Source: Pavlovales sp. CCMP2436 (Eukaryota; Haptophyta; Pavlovophyceae; Pavlovales). Taken from it: a DNA stretch of 22,548 bases. The position numbers were made by a program, and so were the translations under genes. The notes below the pieces were generated by a model, which saw only the letters and a list, made by a program, of their open reading frames with translations, did no database searches and was not told where the DNA came from. The stretch covers positions 1-22,548 of the forward strand of contig MU631381.1 in the NCBI GenBank assembly GCA_026770615.1, given 5' to 3'. Of this stretch, positions 10,424 to 20,000 are shown one piece after another (the first letter of the stretch is position 1; each line of letters begins with the position of its first letter).

Positions 10424-11256
10424 CCCCTACTAGTGTCTCAGTGCCTCATGAAACCCTGGAAGAGCAAATTTAGCTGCCATCAATTGTGGCAAGTGACCCA
10501 ACCAAGTATTTGGGCCATATACTTACCCCGAGCCACGGTACGATAGCTCACGGCCACTTGCGCGTCCACTACAGCAATCGCGACGTGGCCGCCTGGTAGC
10601 AGGTCAGGCAAGTGCACGGTGGCTGGGTAGATGGAGGCTGCAAATTGCGCTTCGGAAGCCGCCAGCCTTAGATGGGAAACCCAAGCTGCAGCCACCGTGC
10701 AGCGCGTAAGAGAAGCATCCCATAAAATTAGGATAGCAGCGGGAAAGCCACAGTGCCACACCATCTATGCAGCTATCTTATGCCAGCAAGATATCTCTTC
10801 CATATCTCCATATACCATGGCGGCTACGGAATTCATTGAGGATCCCGAGGCAATCGAAGGTGGGATCAAGGCAGCAACCCTGCTCCGCCAACTGAACACA
10901 GTAGGTCACGCAGAAGAAATCACTGCCGACCTATGGAAAAAGCACTGACGCGGGGAGAAGAAGTGGACTCCGCCGGTGGTACGCAGAGGAATGGAGGCCA
11001 CTCAGAGACACCCAATTGGAGGAGTACCATGGATTGTAGCAGAGAACTACGCTGACCTAGGATCGGAACTACTTCTGGATTTCTGCCCCGAAATTTAGAC
11101 ACACTGCAATAAGCCACGCTGGAAGGCCCTTACTGAATGTAGAATGGGAGATGTGCTGGTATGTGCCCAGCAGCACGGAGTGAACCCATGACAGCTCGAG
11201 ACGCGGACATCACTGACCTATCACCAGCGGAGCAAGCTATCCTCCAAAGAACGTAG
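10424..11256 (+). pseudogene. LINE ORF2 region between RT and RNase H, degraded
   Basis: After the palm domain the sequence reads DPTKYLGHILTPSHG near 10495-10545, matching the YLG thumb-proximal motif of LINE reverse transcriptases. It is followed by stops and frame changes. A stretch from 10631 to 10948 is open and helical (AATVQRVREASHKIRIAAGK). Around 10950-11250 at least two more stops occur. It is the expected connector but clearly decayed. Confidence 0.65.
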
Positions 11257-12552
11257 GTGCTGGGTCTAGAAAAATGCAAACGACTGGACAAACTCCTCGC
11301 AGAAGAGGCCAAGAAGCGGCTCGACAACCTAAACCATGAGATCCGTGACGAAGTACTAGTCACGCTGATCGAGGCCCTTAAAAGTGAACTCGAGGGGCCC
11401 ATGCGTTTCCGGTATGTTACCAAATATACGCAAGCCTTCCTGAAGGCGCGTCATTCGATTACAAATGCCCTTTATATGCCGATTTGTAATGCACCTCGGA
11501 AAATACAGGTAGCAGTAGATGGATCACACAAGGTTCTCGAAGATGGTACACAGGTGGCCTCTGGGGCATGTGCCTATATGATTACCAATCGCTTCACGCA
11601 CCCCCCAACAGAAGAGGTGCACATCGTCTATTGCACCTTTGACGGTGAGCAGGATGTAGCCAATAGAGAAATTAGCGGACTATCTCTTGCTCTACAATGG
11701 CTAAAAGGGGAGGATAATCTCTAGATCGAATGGGACCACCTAAATGGGGTCAAGCAAGTCCATCACACCATCCCAGACACCAAGTGCACCGGGAGACCGC
11801 ACGGCATGACCGCTGAGAGTTCTCACGCCTACCACCAAAATCCCCACATGACAACAGCCCTAGCACTCATCGAGCAGGCCCTGAGCAACAATCTTACTCG
11901 TAAAATTGAGCACACGTCGGCGCACAACCTAGACAAGGAAATAGAAAAACAACACGTCCGTATTAACACATCATGGCGCGAAACCACGAACACATATGTT
12001 GTAGAATCCCAGACCATAAACAAGATCAGAACCCTAATGGAAGGAATAGACCATCATATGGATGACCTTGTGATGCTCAATGCCATGGCCGACTGGGGTG
12101 CCAAACAGGTCACTATACACGAGAAAACGGATGGCCAACATCTACAAAAATTAGCCCTCACCCCAGGAAAGTACATGGTTACGACTCCCTCCGGGGACAT
12201 CCAAAGAGCCGACGAGTCGCACCTCCGCAAAGGTGTTGCTGCGCGCATTAGGAGGCAGTTGGTCGAGGAGATCATGGCCAATAGGCCAGGTAAATATGCC
12301 ACTAAAGGGAACACAGCCTTACTCTGGGAGAATGAGTCCGAACATATGCTGGCCCGATCCACGTGGCCGGAAGAACTGCCGAACTTCATGCTACAATGCA
12401 TATCGGAATCGATACGGTACAATGCTGATATTGCAGCCGAGTTCCCAAAAATTGGCCAATACAGGGCAATTATGGGAGGAAAGTCCACCAAGCAAGATGA
12501 GCATGAAGTGCCCTCTGTGTGTGGCAGCAGGAGAGCGATGGCCAGGGGATGA
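11257..12552 (+). pseudogene. LINE RNase H domain with long C-terminal linker, one in-frame stop
   Basis: RNase H removes RNA from the RNA-DNA hybrid. From about 11500 the frame reads IQVAVDGSH (first catalytic Asp at 11518-11520), HIVYCTFDGEQDVANREISG (catalytic Glu) and, after a TAG at 11722-11724, IEWDHLNGV where the second Asp lies. EHTSAHNLDKEIEK and NAMADWGAKQ (final Asp) follow near 11905-12110. The order and spacing fit the type I RNase H domain found in a subset of LINE clades. The same frame resumes after the TAG, so a single substitution accounts for the break. A tail of about 150 residues leads to the Cys-rich motif. Confidence 0.8.
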
Positions 12553-12835
12553 CTCCAGAGACAATTTATTTCGGGGATGCCCTGAGACAGCTGCTATTCG
12601 TGTAGCACTCAAACAGGCCCTGATTGCAGCAGTGAAAGAGGCCACTGACGACAACATCTCTCAAGGCGGAGCCCGCTCCGCCGCATCAGCAGTCATGGCG
12701 AGGGAGGACTACTATGCGGGACAGATAGACCAGAAGGTTAAAGATATCATAGACCAGGATAGAGAGAGCTCTGCACAAGGCAGCTGGAAAGACAATGAAG
12801 GCCGACCCATAGTGATCAAGCGCGCGCTGCTGTAG
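12500..12835 (+). CDS. LINE ORF2 C-terminal Cys motif and basic tail
   Basis: In the frame shifted relative to the RNase H frame, KCPLCVAAGE (Cys at 12509 and 12518) is followed by NLFRGCPETAAI. This resembles the C-terminal C-x2-C...H...C motif of many LINE ORF2 proteins (pattern CxxC ... HLL..CP), but Asn stands where His is normal. A helical acidic/basic tail continues to a TAG at 12833-12835. The frame shift just before the motif, near 12500, separates it from the RNase H. Confidence 0.55.
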   Translation, partial: SMKCPLCVAAGERWPGDDSRDNLFRGCPETAAIRVALKQALIAAVKEATDDNISQGGARSAASAVMAREDYYAGQIDQKVKDIIDQDRESSAQGSWKDNEGRPIVIKRALL

Positions 12836-12981
12836 AAGGAAGTGGTATCAAACAGCCTCAGAATGCACTGCAAACGGAGGACAGCCCTGCTGCGAATGCA
12901 GATGAAGGCTGGAGATAACCCCACCGCACAGCACGGCCATCACTTTTACATGCTACCACTAGAGACAGCAAGGTTAGAAAG

Positions 12982-13850
12982 GTGTTACTGCAAGGGCTTA
13001 TAGTCACCCAGGCAAGCCTGATCAGCCCACCGCCAAAGAAAGCCAGTGGTGGCACTGGCCGGGTTGTTATTACTATCGGGGTACCTAACGCTAGGACTAA
13101 CACCTCACTACCCAACTCAGAGGGCCCACGGGCAGCAGGAAGAAAAGCTAACAGGGCACAAAAAGCCCCTACAGAGGAAGAAACCGTCACCATCACTGGA
13201 GATCTACGGACAAGCGAACCGGCTGGCAACCTAAGAGCGCTACTGGCAAGTATAAGCCTAACCCACGCAAGCATACACGGTGATGGAAACTGCCTCCCCT
13301 ACGCTGTGCTGAGAAGCGCAGGAAGGACGATTAGCTGGGAGGCAGCCATAGCACTACGAAATGCGGCAATCACGCATACCCGCAGCCTCCCGCAACACAT
13401 CCAGGAACAGTTGAATCACGCAGACCGGAGAACGTAGGTGACCAAATGGGCAATAACCTTGACCACCGACTAATACGTAACGTTTGGCCAATCGAAGCGC
13501 AAGCTAAGTACGGGCCGCCTCACTTCGGACCAAATCAGGCAGCATGGATGAACGATAACATGCTCCACAGCATCGCCACATGCGTAGGCAAAAATGTGGT
13601 TCTGATCAAGAGACTGGACCAGGGGCAAGTGCATTAATTTATCGCTATATACCGTGCCGAGCCTCTGAACGGCCTCTTATCATACAGCGCAAACGGAAAC
13701 GGGTGGACAGCCCGGCCTGGAGCTAACGTAAAATTCTTACCTGAGCTTATCGCAGAGTCGCGCAACGGAGGAAGGATGATATGCGCAATCTCTATCGATG
13801 AAGGCAAGACACACTTTGAAGCAATAGATGACAGTCTGACCCAAGGATAA
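12982..13850 (+). pseudogene. OTU-type cysteine protease domain of LINE, interrupted
   Basis: An ovarian-tumour (OTU) fold peptidase or deubiquitinase domain. After a low-complexity leader the frame reads SIHGDGNCLPYAVLRSAGRT; Asp-Gly-Asn-Cys at 13282-13293 is the hallmark catalytic loop with the nucleophilic Cys. The following helices (EAAIALRNAAITHTR) fit the family. Near 13437 the frame shifts. The new frame (13446-13850) has NQAAWMNDNMLHSIATCVGKNVV and ends with GKTHFEAIDDS, where His (13812-13814) sits in the position of the catalytic His (usually HY/HF). A TAA at 13635 interrupts it. It lies immediately after the RNase H/Cys part on the same strand, so it is most simply a domain of the same element. 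Cys proteases are known in a few LINE lineages; the role is unknown. Confidence 0.75.
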
Positions 13851-14100
13851 GAAGCCGGAAATTAAGACTGACGAAACCAAAACGGCGAGGGGAGGAGAGG
13901 GGGGGAAGGTGAGAGCGAGGGTGTGGGCGTGGTGGAGATGGGAACGGTGGCAGCGGCAGCCGCAGCAGCTCGAGAGAAGGAGACGGCAAGCTGTGGTGAA
14001 AGTCGAATGTGGGCGGCTGGGACGACGACGACAGCGGCACATGGAAGGCGGCGGCGGCGGCGACAATGTGGCAAGGACATCGGCGTGTCCGGCAACTCAA
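13851..14100. other. purine-rich low-complexity stretch after LINE end
   Basis: G/A-rich with GCGGC/GACGACGAC microsatellite-like runs around 13880-14070. Open frames on either strand here are products of the skewed composition (Arg/Gly or Pro/Ser runs) and not convincing genes. The LINE 3' end probably lies just after 13850, but no poly-A tail or target duplication was recognised. Confidence 0.5.
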
Positions 14101-14232
14101 CGATGTGATTTTTTTCAGTGGTGGTCACGAAGCTCATGCGCAACTGAAGACCTGCTGGAACGGCGGATACACTTGCGAAAGTGACGTCGTTATGAACAGA
14201 CGACGATGAGAGGACTCGAGTGGAATAAATTA
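14101..14232 (+). repeat. dispersed repeat B, copy 1
   Basis: Shares with 20536-20675 the phrases cgatgtgattttt, cggcggat(a/t)cac(t)t, gtgacgtcgttatgaac and ctcgag(t/c)ggaataaattatat. A partial third copy lies at 20380-20440. Each full copy has a T-rich tract ending in cag, about 60 bp resembling an exon, then a gt, so it mimics an intron-exon-intron unit. Confidence 0.75.
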
Positions 14233-14246
14233 TATTAATGTAAGGG

Positions 14247-14301
14247 GGTTCGGGCTGGCGGTACGTTTCAAGTTCAAGTCAGGCTGATCTTAGCGCTCAT
14301 A
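14247..14301 (+). repeat. dispersed repeat A, copy 1
   Basis: Contains gggctggcgg...caagttcaagtcaggctgatct. Related copies lie at 17682-17767 and 20902-20985, which extend further with gcgctccgacg(c/t)aggctcc. The caagttcaagtc phrase resembles a Pol III B box but no spaced A box is present. Confidence 0.7.
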
Positions 14302-14349
14302 TAATAATTTACGATAGTTCTTTCATCGTCCCCCGACTGATCAAGGGTG

Positions 14350-14430
14350 CATAATCAGCGGTCTGAGTGTTTTCTAAACGCTTGGTGAGCTGGCCGGGTC
14401 AGGAGACGGACGTTAATATAGAACTTACGG
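14350..14430 (+). repeat. dispersed stem-loop repeat F, copy 2
   Basis: Shares tctgagtgtttt, gacggacgtt and agaacttac with 8341-8410. The stem AGTGTTT/AAACGCT forms around 14364-14380 with a G-T wobble. It is preceded by a fragment of repeat D (cgtcccccgact at 14327-14338). Confidence 0.65.
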
Positions 14431-15000
14431 TCTGAGCGCCGTGGCACGCCGCCGACACGGGTCTCGTGTCGGAAAGAGTGGATCACTCATAAAATGACGT
14501 TCAAAAAGCCTTTTGGTTTTTTTCAAAATTAACATCGGCAGCTCTGATTTCCCAAACGACTAAGAGCTAAAAACTGCACCTGACCAGGCTCATTCTGAAA
14601 TTGGCGTCACCATCGCGAGAGAACGTCATTGGCGCAATTTGAATTCACCTGGAGGCTGGACGCAGTAACTGCGCCCCAGGCGGTAGAAGTGGCATCATAA
14701 CATAACAAAACATGAATTCCCTTGGCCGGAGGAATCGTGGCCGGGCCGGGGGGGAGATGAGTCTGAGATGAACAACCGCCAGTCAAAAGGGGCAGGCTTG
14801 GCGAGCTTCAGCTACGCATAGCCATAGCGCACGCCATTTGAATATTATTACATCGCCCGTGCGCCGGTCCTCCTACATACCGGGTATCGCTAGACCTGGC
14901 ACCCGCCCGCATGCTCCGTGGCGTGCACCCCTGCGTAGATTCCGGCCGCTGGCTCGTCAAGTTGGAGCTCTGCCAACTCCATGCGCTATGCGCTGTCTTC
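14431..15000. other. intergenic, no gene; perfect short hairpin at 14452-14472
   Basis: CCGACACG and CGTGTCGG flank a 5-nt loop. The rest is unremarkable; no coding frame is supported. It forms the 3' flank of the minus-strand peroxiredoxin-like gene, and no polyadenylation signal was clearly identified. Confidence 0.45.
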
Positions 15001-15959
15001 TCACATGTACGCGCTGTCTGTGGACTTCATCGCAATCGAGGTGGATATTGCCACTTCGAATGGGCCCTCCGCGATGGCCTCCTTCATGGCGGTAAGCATC
15101 TCGTCGACGGGCGTGTATAACAAGATGCCCTCGTCGGCGTACCGGTAGATGAGCTCGCCCTTCCAGTCGTAGACGAGCGTGCCGCCCTGCTGGATGCAGA
15201 GCGCCGGGTCGGACGGCGCGAGCGCCTCCCAATTCTTGAGGATGCCCGCCATATTCTGCAAACGTAGGGTCGCGAGCTCGAACGGGCGGAGGCCCGTCGT
15301 GCCAACGCTGTCGAAGGCGTTCGGCGATAAGCTCGTCGGGAACCGCCCCTGTTGGGCGCCCTGCTCGAGCGCCAACCCCACCCACCCGGGGCTCGCGTTC
15401 ACATCGCCGAGGTACCCTTTTAGCACCGCCTCGACCGTGCCGGGCGAGTCCACGCCGGCGAGCATGGCGAGGAGCTTGGCGCCCGCGGGGAGCTGCAGGT
15501 CCGGGAGCGCACCGGGCGAGAAGCCGAGCGCCTTGTGGCACGAGCCGACCGGGTCGGCGTAGAGGCGCTCGGTCGGGAAATCGATGAGCTCCGCGAAGGT
15601 GCGCCCGGCCGAGGGCGAGCCTATGCCGATGACCGTCAAATCGGCGCCCATCGCTGCGAGCTCAGCGTCCACAGCCTTGAGCTGCTGGGCGTACTCCCAG
15701 GCGTTGAAGTCGCCAAAGTGGGTGAGGAAGGCAGTGATGTGCATCTTCGAGAGCAGCTCGGGCCAACCAGCGTCGCCGCCCGGCGCGGGGCGCCGTCCAC
15801 GACCGCGTAGATCTCGATATCCTCGAGCTCGGGAGCGGCAAGCATCGCGACGGCGCGCGCGGCGTAGCGCGCGGTGGGCCGCGCCGCCGCGCGGGCGGTC
15901 GGCGCGCCGGTGCGGGCCGACGCGACGGCCAGCCCGCAGCTGACGACGACGGCGAGCAT
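15001..15959 (-). CDS. plastid-type AhpC/TSA peroxiredoxin-like protein, one frameshift
   Basis: A thioredoxin-fold protein of the AhpC/TSA (peroxiredoxin-like) family found in cyanobacteria and plastids. From ATG at 15959 a hydrophobic leader ending VASA and an Arg/Ala/Thr-rich stretch look like a signal-plus-transit presequence. The mature part has ELEDIEIYAVVDGAP, then FLTHFGDFNAWEYAQQL, LTVIGIGSPSAGRTF, YADPVGSCHKALG, MLAGVDSPGTVEAVLKGYLGD and LRPFELATLRLQNM; it ends near YADEGILLY. This order matches the cyanobacterial family. The usual peroxidatic Cys after the first strand is absent (HFGDF), as in some members, so peroxidase activity is doubtful. One base appears missing near 15765 (ggcccgagctgct), splitting the frame between TLVG and ELLSK; it could be a real frameshift or an assembly error in GC-rich DNA. 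Total about 319 residues. It is divergent from the RWD-RING gene. Confidence 0.8.
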
Positions 15960-16300
15960 GGTGGGTTGGCTGGCGGCGGGGCAAGAACATTTGGCAGCGG
16001 AGAGGGCGGGTATGGTGGCGGGTTGGGTTGAGCTTGGCAGCGGGGGGGGGGCGAGCGCTCCGGCCCGGCGGATGCGTCCAAACTCCAACCGCGCTCTGAA
16101 CAGGTTTAATTTTAAAACGGCGACGAACATCAGGCTGTTGAGCGGAGTGCACCCGAGGTGTGAGCGCACGCGTGTCGTAGTGTGCACACAGTGCTGCGCT
16201 GCCTGCGTCACCGCTTTGTCGGCGCCCTCTTCAAGCTCACTGGAGATCACTGCCCTGAGTGCCCTCCTTGGAAGGTGACCGATATTTAAAATTTTCCCGA
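15960..16300. promoter_or_regulatory. divergent intergenic region between two genes
   Basis: The 341 bp separate the two divergent ATGs (15959 minus, 16301 plus) and must hold both 5' UTRs and probably a shared promoter. An AT-rich island (ttaattttaaaa near 16106-16117) and gatatttaaaatttt at 16281-16295 stand out from the GC-rich surround. No specific factor site is claimed. Confidence 0.45.
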
Positions 16301-17011
16301 ATGCCGCGAGCTCGCGCTTTGCTCGCCGCTTTGAGCATGGGCGAGGAGCCCGCCTCGGAGACGGCGCTCGCGCGGATGGGCGAGGAGACGGCGGCCGAGT
16401 GCGAGCTGCTCGGCGCCATGTTCGAGGGCTGCGCCGGCGCGCCGCGCGGCGTTTCTGCGTTTGCACTGACCATCGCGCTGCAGCCCACCGACGCCGGCGT
16501 GAGCTCACGGCTCGTTTCAGCGGTCGTCGAGCTCATTCTGCAGAGCGATTATCCGCGCTTACCGCCGGCGACCAGGCTAGCGCACGCGCGCGGGCTGGTG
16601 GACAAAGAAGAGCGCGAGCTGCTCGACGCGATGAGTATCGCCTGCGACGAGGCCGACGGCGAGCGCTGCTGCCTGCAGGTGATTACCGCTGCCCAAGAAG
16701 CTCTCGCGGCCATCGCCGTGCGCGCGGGCGAGTGCGCAGTCTGTTTCGAGGAGCTCTCGCCGCTTGATGGCTTTCGGGCCGGCTGCGAGCACAACTTTCA
16801 CGGCCCATGCATTTTGCTCTGGCGCCACACGCTCGCATCGGCGCCCGCCGCCATCGCCGACAGCGAAAGTGCCGCGCCAGAGGAAGTGCGCCTCCGAGCT
16901 GCGAACTCAGACCTCGCCCTGGCTTTCGGGCGGATCGAGATGCACGCAGCGCTCACGGCCGGGGTGCGCCCGCAGCTGCTCGGCACCCTTCGCGATATGG
17001 CGATGCCCCTT
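16301..17011 (+). CDS. RWD-RING gene exon 1: RWD domain and first half of RING
   Basis: 237 codons. ECELLGAMFEG opens the RWD domain, which includes DYPRLPPATR (the YPxxxP-type motif of RWD folds) and ends with two helices (DKEERELLDAMS, VITAAQEALAAI). CAVCFEELSPLDGF and CEHNFHGPC give six of the eight RING ligands. The frame runs to a TAA at 17015; splicing at CTT|gt (17012) or an earlier gt, such as at 16888, is required to reach the rest. Confidence 0.75.
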
Positions 17012-20000
17012 GTCTAACGCCCCTTTTTTTCAATCATAGTTTTTTTACGTCCCCCGACTTGCAGCCCGAAGGCGTACGGGCATGCCATAACCCCTCGCTC
17101 CCCTCTGTAATACCGCCCTATCCGCAACAAGGTGCGCACCAGCCTGGAGCAGGTAGTTAGGCAAATCGCGACACTGGAGCGGCAGAACTGCGAGGAAGGG
17201 CCGCAGCTCCGGAAGCTGGAGCGGCAGTACAAAGACACCATCTCTGAGGCCAAGCGGGAATCGGAGCGGCTCCGGATAGCCGCCGCCAGGCTGAAGGTAC
17301 TTTCACGGTTTAAATCAATATGTAAACATACCCCCCCGGCTCATTATGTTGGTCGCATGGTTTGACCGCTACGTGTGTTAATAAATGTAAAAATGGTTTA
17401 ACCGCTCCGGATAGCCGCCGCCGTGCTTAAGGTGTGTAAAAATCTTGAAATACGCCCGTCCCCTGGCAGGTCTCCACCGGACCCAAGCGTTGAGAAACAC
17501 TTGGATCAAGGGACCTTTGCAGAGCACACGGATACCGTCCCAACACTTTTACGGCTAAAATTAATTTGTAAACATAGTTAAAATTTGCAAAGACGGTTAA
17601 AATAAAGGGAAGCGTGAGTTGCCAGCCCTTACACCCTTGCCGCCAAGCTCAATGTACCTGCTTTGTTGTGTTGATGAAGTGGGATTCTGGCTGGTGGTGT
17701 GTCAGGTTCAAGTCAAGCTGATCTTGCGCTCCGACGCAGGCTCCTACGCGCCACGCCGAAGCATGCTATGTTATGTCACGTCAAGATATATAATCAGCAG
17801 GCAATGGGCGACGCAGCGCTCAGATCAGCACAGCTTCCATGACAGTCAGGCGCCAGCTTGAGTCCCTATCAGTCATATAAAATAATTCTTCCGTTGACCC
17901 GAATTATACCGGCCAATTTTATCCATCCCTACCCGTCATCCATCCCTTACTCCCAGGCCAAGGCAGCACAGGGGACGGAGGCGGCTAACCGTATTAATGG
18001 GTTGAGTAGGAGACGCGGTCGGTGTTTGACGTGTTCACCTCTCCCGCGAATTCATAACTAACCGACCGGCTCTTACCAACTACCCAACTACCGTCATCAA
18101 TCCCTTACTCCCAGGCCAAGGCGGCACAGGGGACGGAGGCGGCTAACCGTATTGAGGGGCTGAATACGATATTGCCTTGAATTGATAGTATTCGTATTTA
18201 TACTAAAAACAACGCATTTAACAGCTCATTCATGAATAATAATGATAATAATGATAATGATAAAAATGATGATGATAATGAGGATGATAATAATAATAAT
18301 GATAATAATAATCATATGCACAACCCCAGGCCAAGGCGGTGCAGGGGGAGGAGGCGGCTGCGCGCGCGGCTGAGGCACGCGCCGAGCAGCAGGTTTTTTT
18401 TTATTTTTTTTACCACTTATTATACTCATTATGATCAGTTTTGCCATTAGCACACTTATTATTATTCGGTTATTTTAGGCCCGCGCCGACCAGCAGATAT
18501 CATCCTTAGCATATGTAATAGCGGCTCAGCAGTTTTCATAAGGTCTGGGTCTGAGAGCTACTACTTATTAGCCTAATTATGATCAGTTTGTTTACTACCA
18601 TCCTCATTATTATTTTAGGCCCGCGCCGACCAGCAGGTATCATCCTTAGGATATGTAATAGCGGCTCAGCAGTTTTCATAAGGTCTGGGTCTGAGAGCTA
18701 CTACTTATTAGCCTAATTATGATCAGTTTGTTTACTACCATCCTCATTCTTATTTTAGGCCCGCGCCGACCAGCAGATTTTTTTTAATAATAGTTCTATG
18801 AACGTCCCCCGACTTGCAGCCTGAAGGCGCACGTGCATGACATACCAGCATTATAAACTGCTTATTTTTCTAATTATGATCAGCTTTATCACGAACACAC
18901 TTCTCAAGCTCACTACTAGGATTCTATCAGTATTCCAGGCCAAGCGGACGCTGCTTACTATTCTTCATTTCTTGTGACTCCTACTCTTCCAGGCGAAGCG
19001 GACGCTTCCCTGCCCCGTTTGCCGCCTCCCCATCGGGGCAGCCGAGCTTGACTTGCTGCAGAGTGCCCACCTCCGAGTCCAACCTCCCGGGGAGGACGAC
19101 GGAGTGCAACCGATCAGCGCGGACAGTCGCGAGGTGCAACCCCCCCCTCCCCCCTTTGTTGTTCTTTTGCCCCCCCCTCCCCCTCCCCCCGCTTGTTGTT
19201 CTTTTGCCCCCCCCCCGCTTGTTGTTCTTTTGCTCTTTTAACGTCTCCCGACTTGCAGCCGGAGGGCGACATGCCCCTGCACACGGAGTGGAGCAGATCA
19301 ACGTGAACAGGACTTAGACTTACTTACTTACTTATTTCTTTATGTTATATTATGTCCCCATAGGGATGATTTATTTACACTATTTATTTATACTAGCTCG
19401 AATCCCTATCATAAATGTTACTGATAGGGATACTGATAGGGATTCGAGCTGGCGTCTGACTGCCCAACATTTTTGTTCATGTCTTACTACGTCATGCCCG
19501 TGCGCCTTTGGGGGACGTTATTAAAAGAACTATTATTTAAGAAATATAGAAGAATTGTCCTTTTTAAAGGTGTGCGCCTGCCTCCTCTGGCTCGATTCAT
19601 TCTTGCACAATATTAAATTTGCTTATTGCTTTTTCTTGTTTGTTGCTCGCAGGGCCTTGCCCGCTACCTATGGCTACGTCACTAATGACGGCCCCCTCCC
19701 CTCACTTTCTCTCTGACCCCCCCCCACCCCCACTCAAAAAAAGATCGGCGAGCTGCTCGAGCCATCTCTGCTGGAGTTGGTCCGGGCGGTTCAAGCCGAG
19801 CATTTGAAAATCGAAAAAGCCCAGTTTGCGCGCGCTGCAGCCTCCGACGCAAACGAGGAAAAGGCGGGAAAAGAGGGAAGAGGGGCACACGAGGCAAAAG
19901 AGGACTCCGCTGTTGGCGAAGGTTCGGTAAGAGGGGAGAGGGGGGGAGGGCCTTCCCACCCCACCACCACCACCCCCACTACCTCACCACCACCCCCACC

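Noticed and set aside
8461..13850. The block as a retrovirus or LTR element
   Set aside because: No LTRs, gag, aspartic protease or integrase; the RT motif order with an upstream EEP domain fits a non-LTR element.
13737..14209. Long Pro/Ser/Arg open frames on both strands
   Set aside because: They overlap the end of the OTU frame or purine-rich low-complexity DNA; composition explains them.
15179..16278. Plus-strand open frames opposite the peroxiredoxin-like gene
   Set aside because: Shadows of a GC-rich minus-strand gene that has clear family similarity.
17700..17715. ggttcaagtc as a tRNA B box, making repeat A a tRNA-derived SINE
   Set aside because: No A box at a suitable distance, no cloverleaf, and the phrase is not kept in the copy at 20902.
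18232..18450. Asn/Asp-rich open frame and its antisense Ile-rich frame
   Set aside because: Translation of an AAT/GAT microsatellite in an intron.
17957..18774. The tandem units as a CRISPR array
   Set aside because: Few long units without unique spacers, in a eukaryotic intron.
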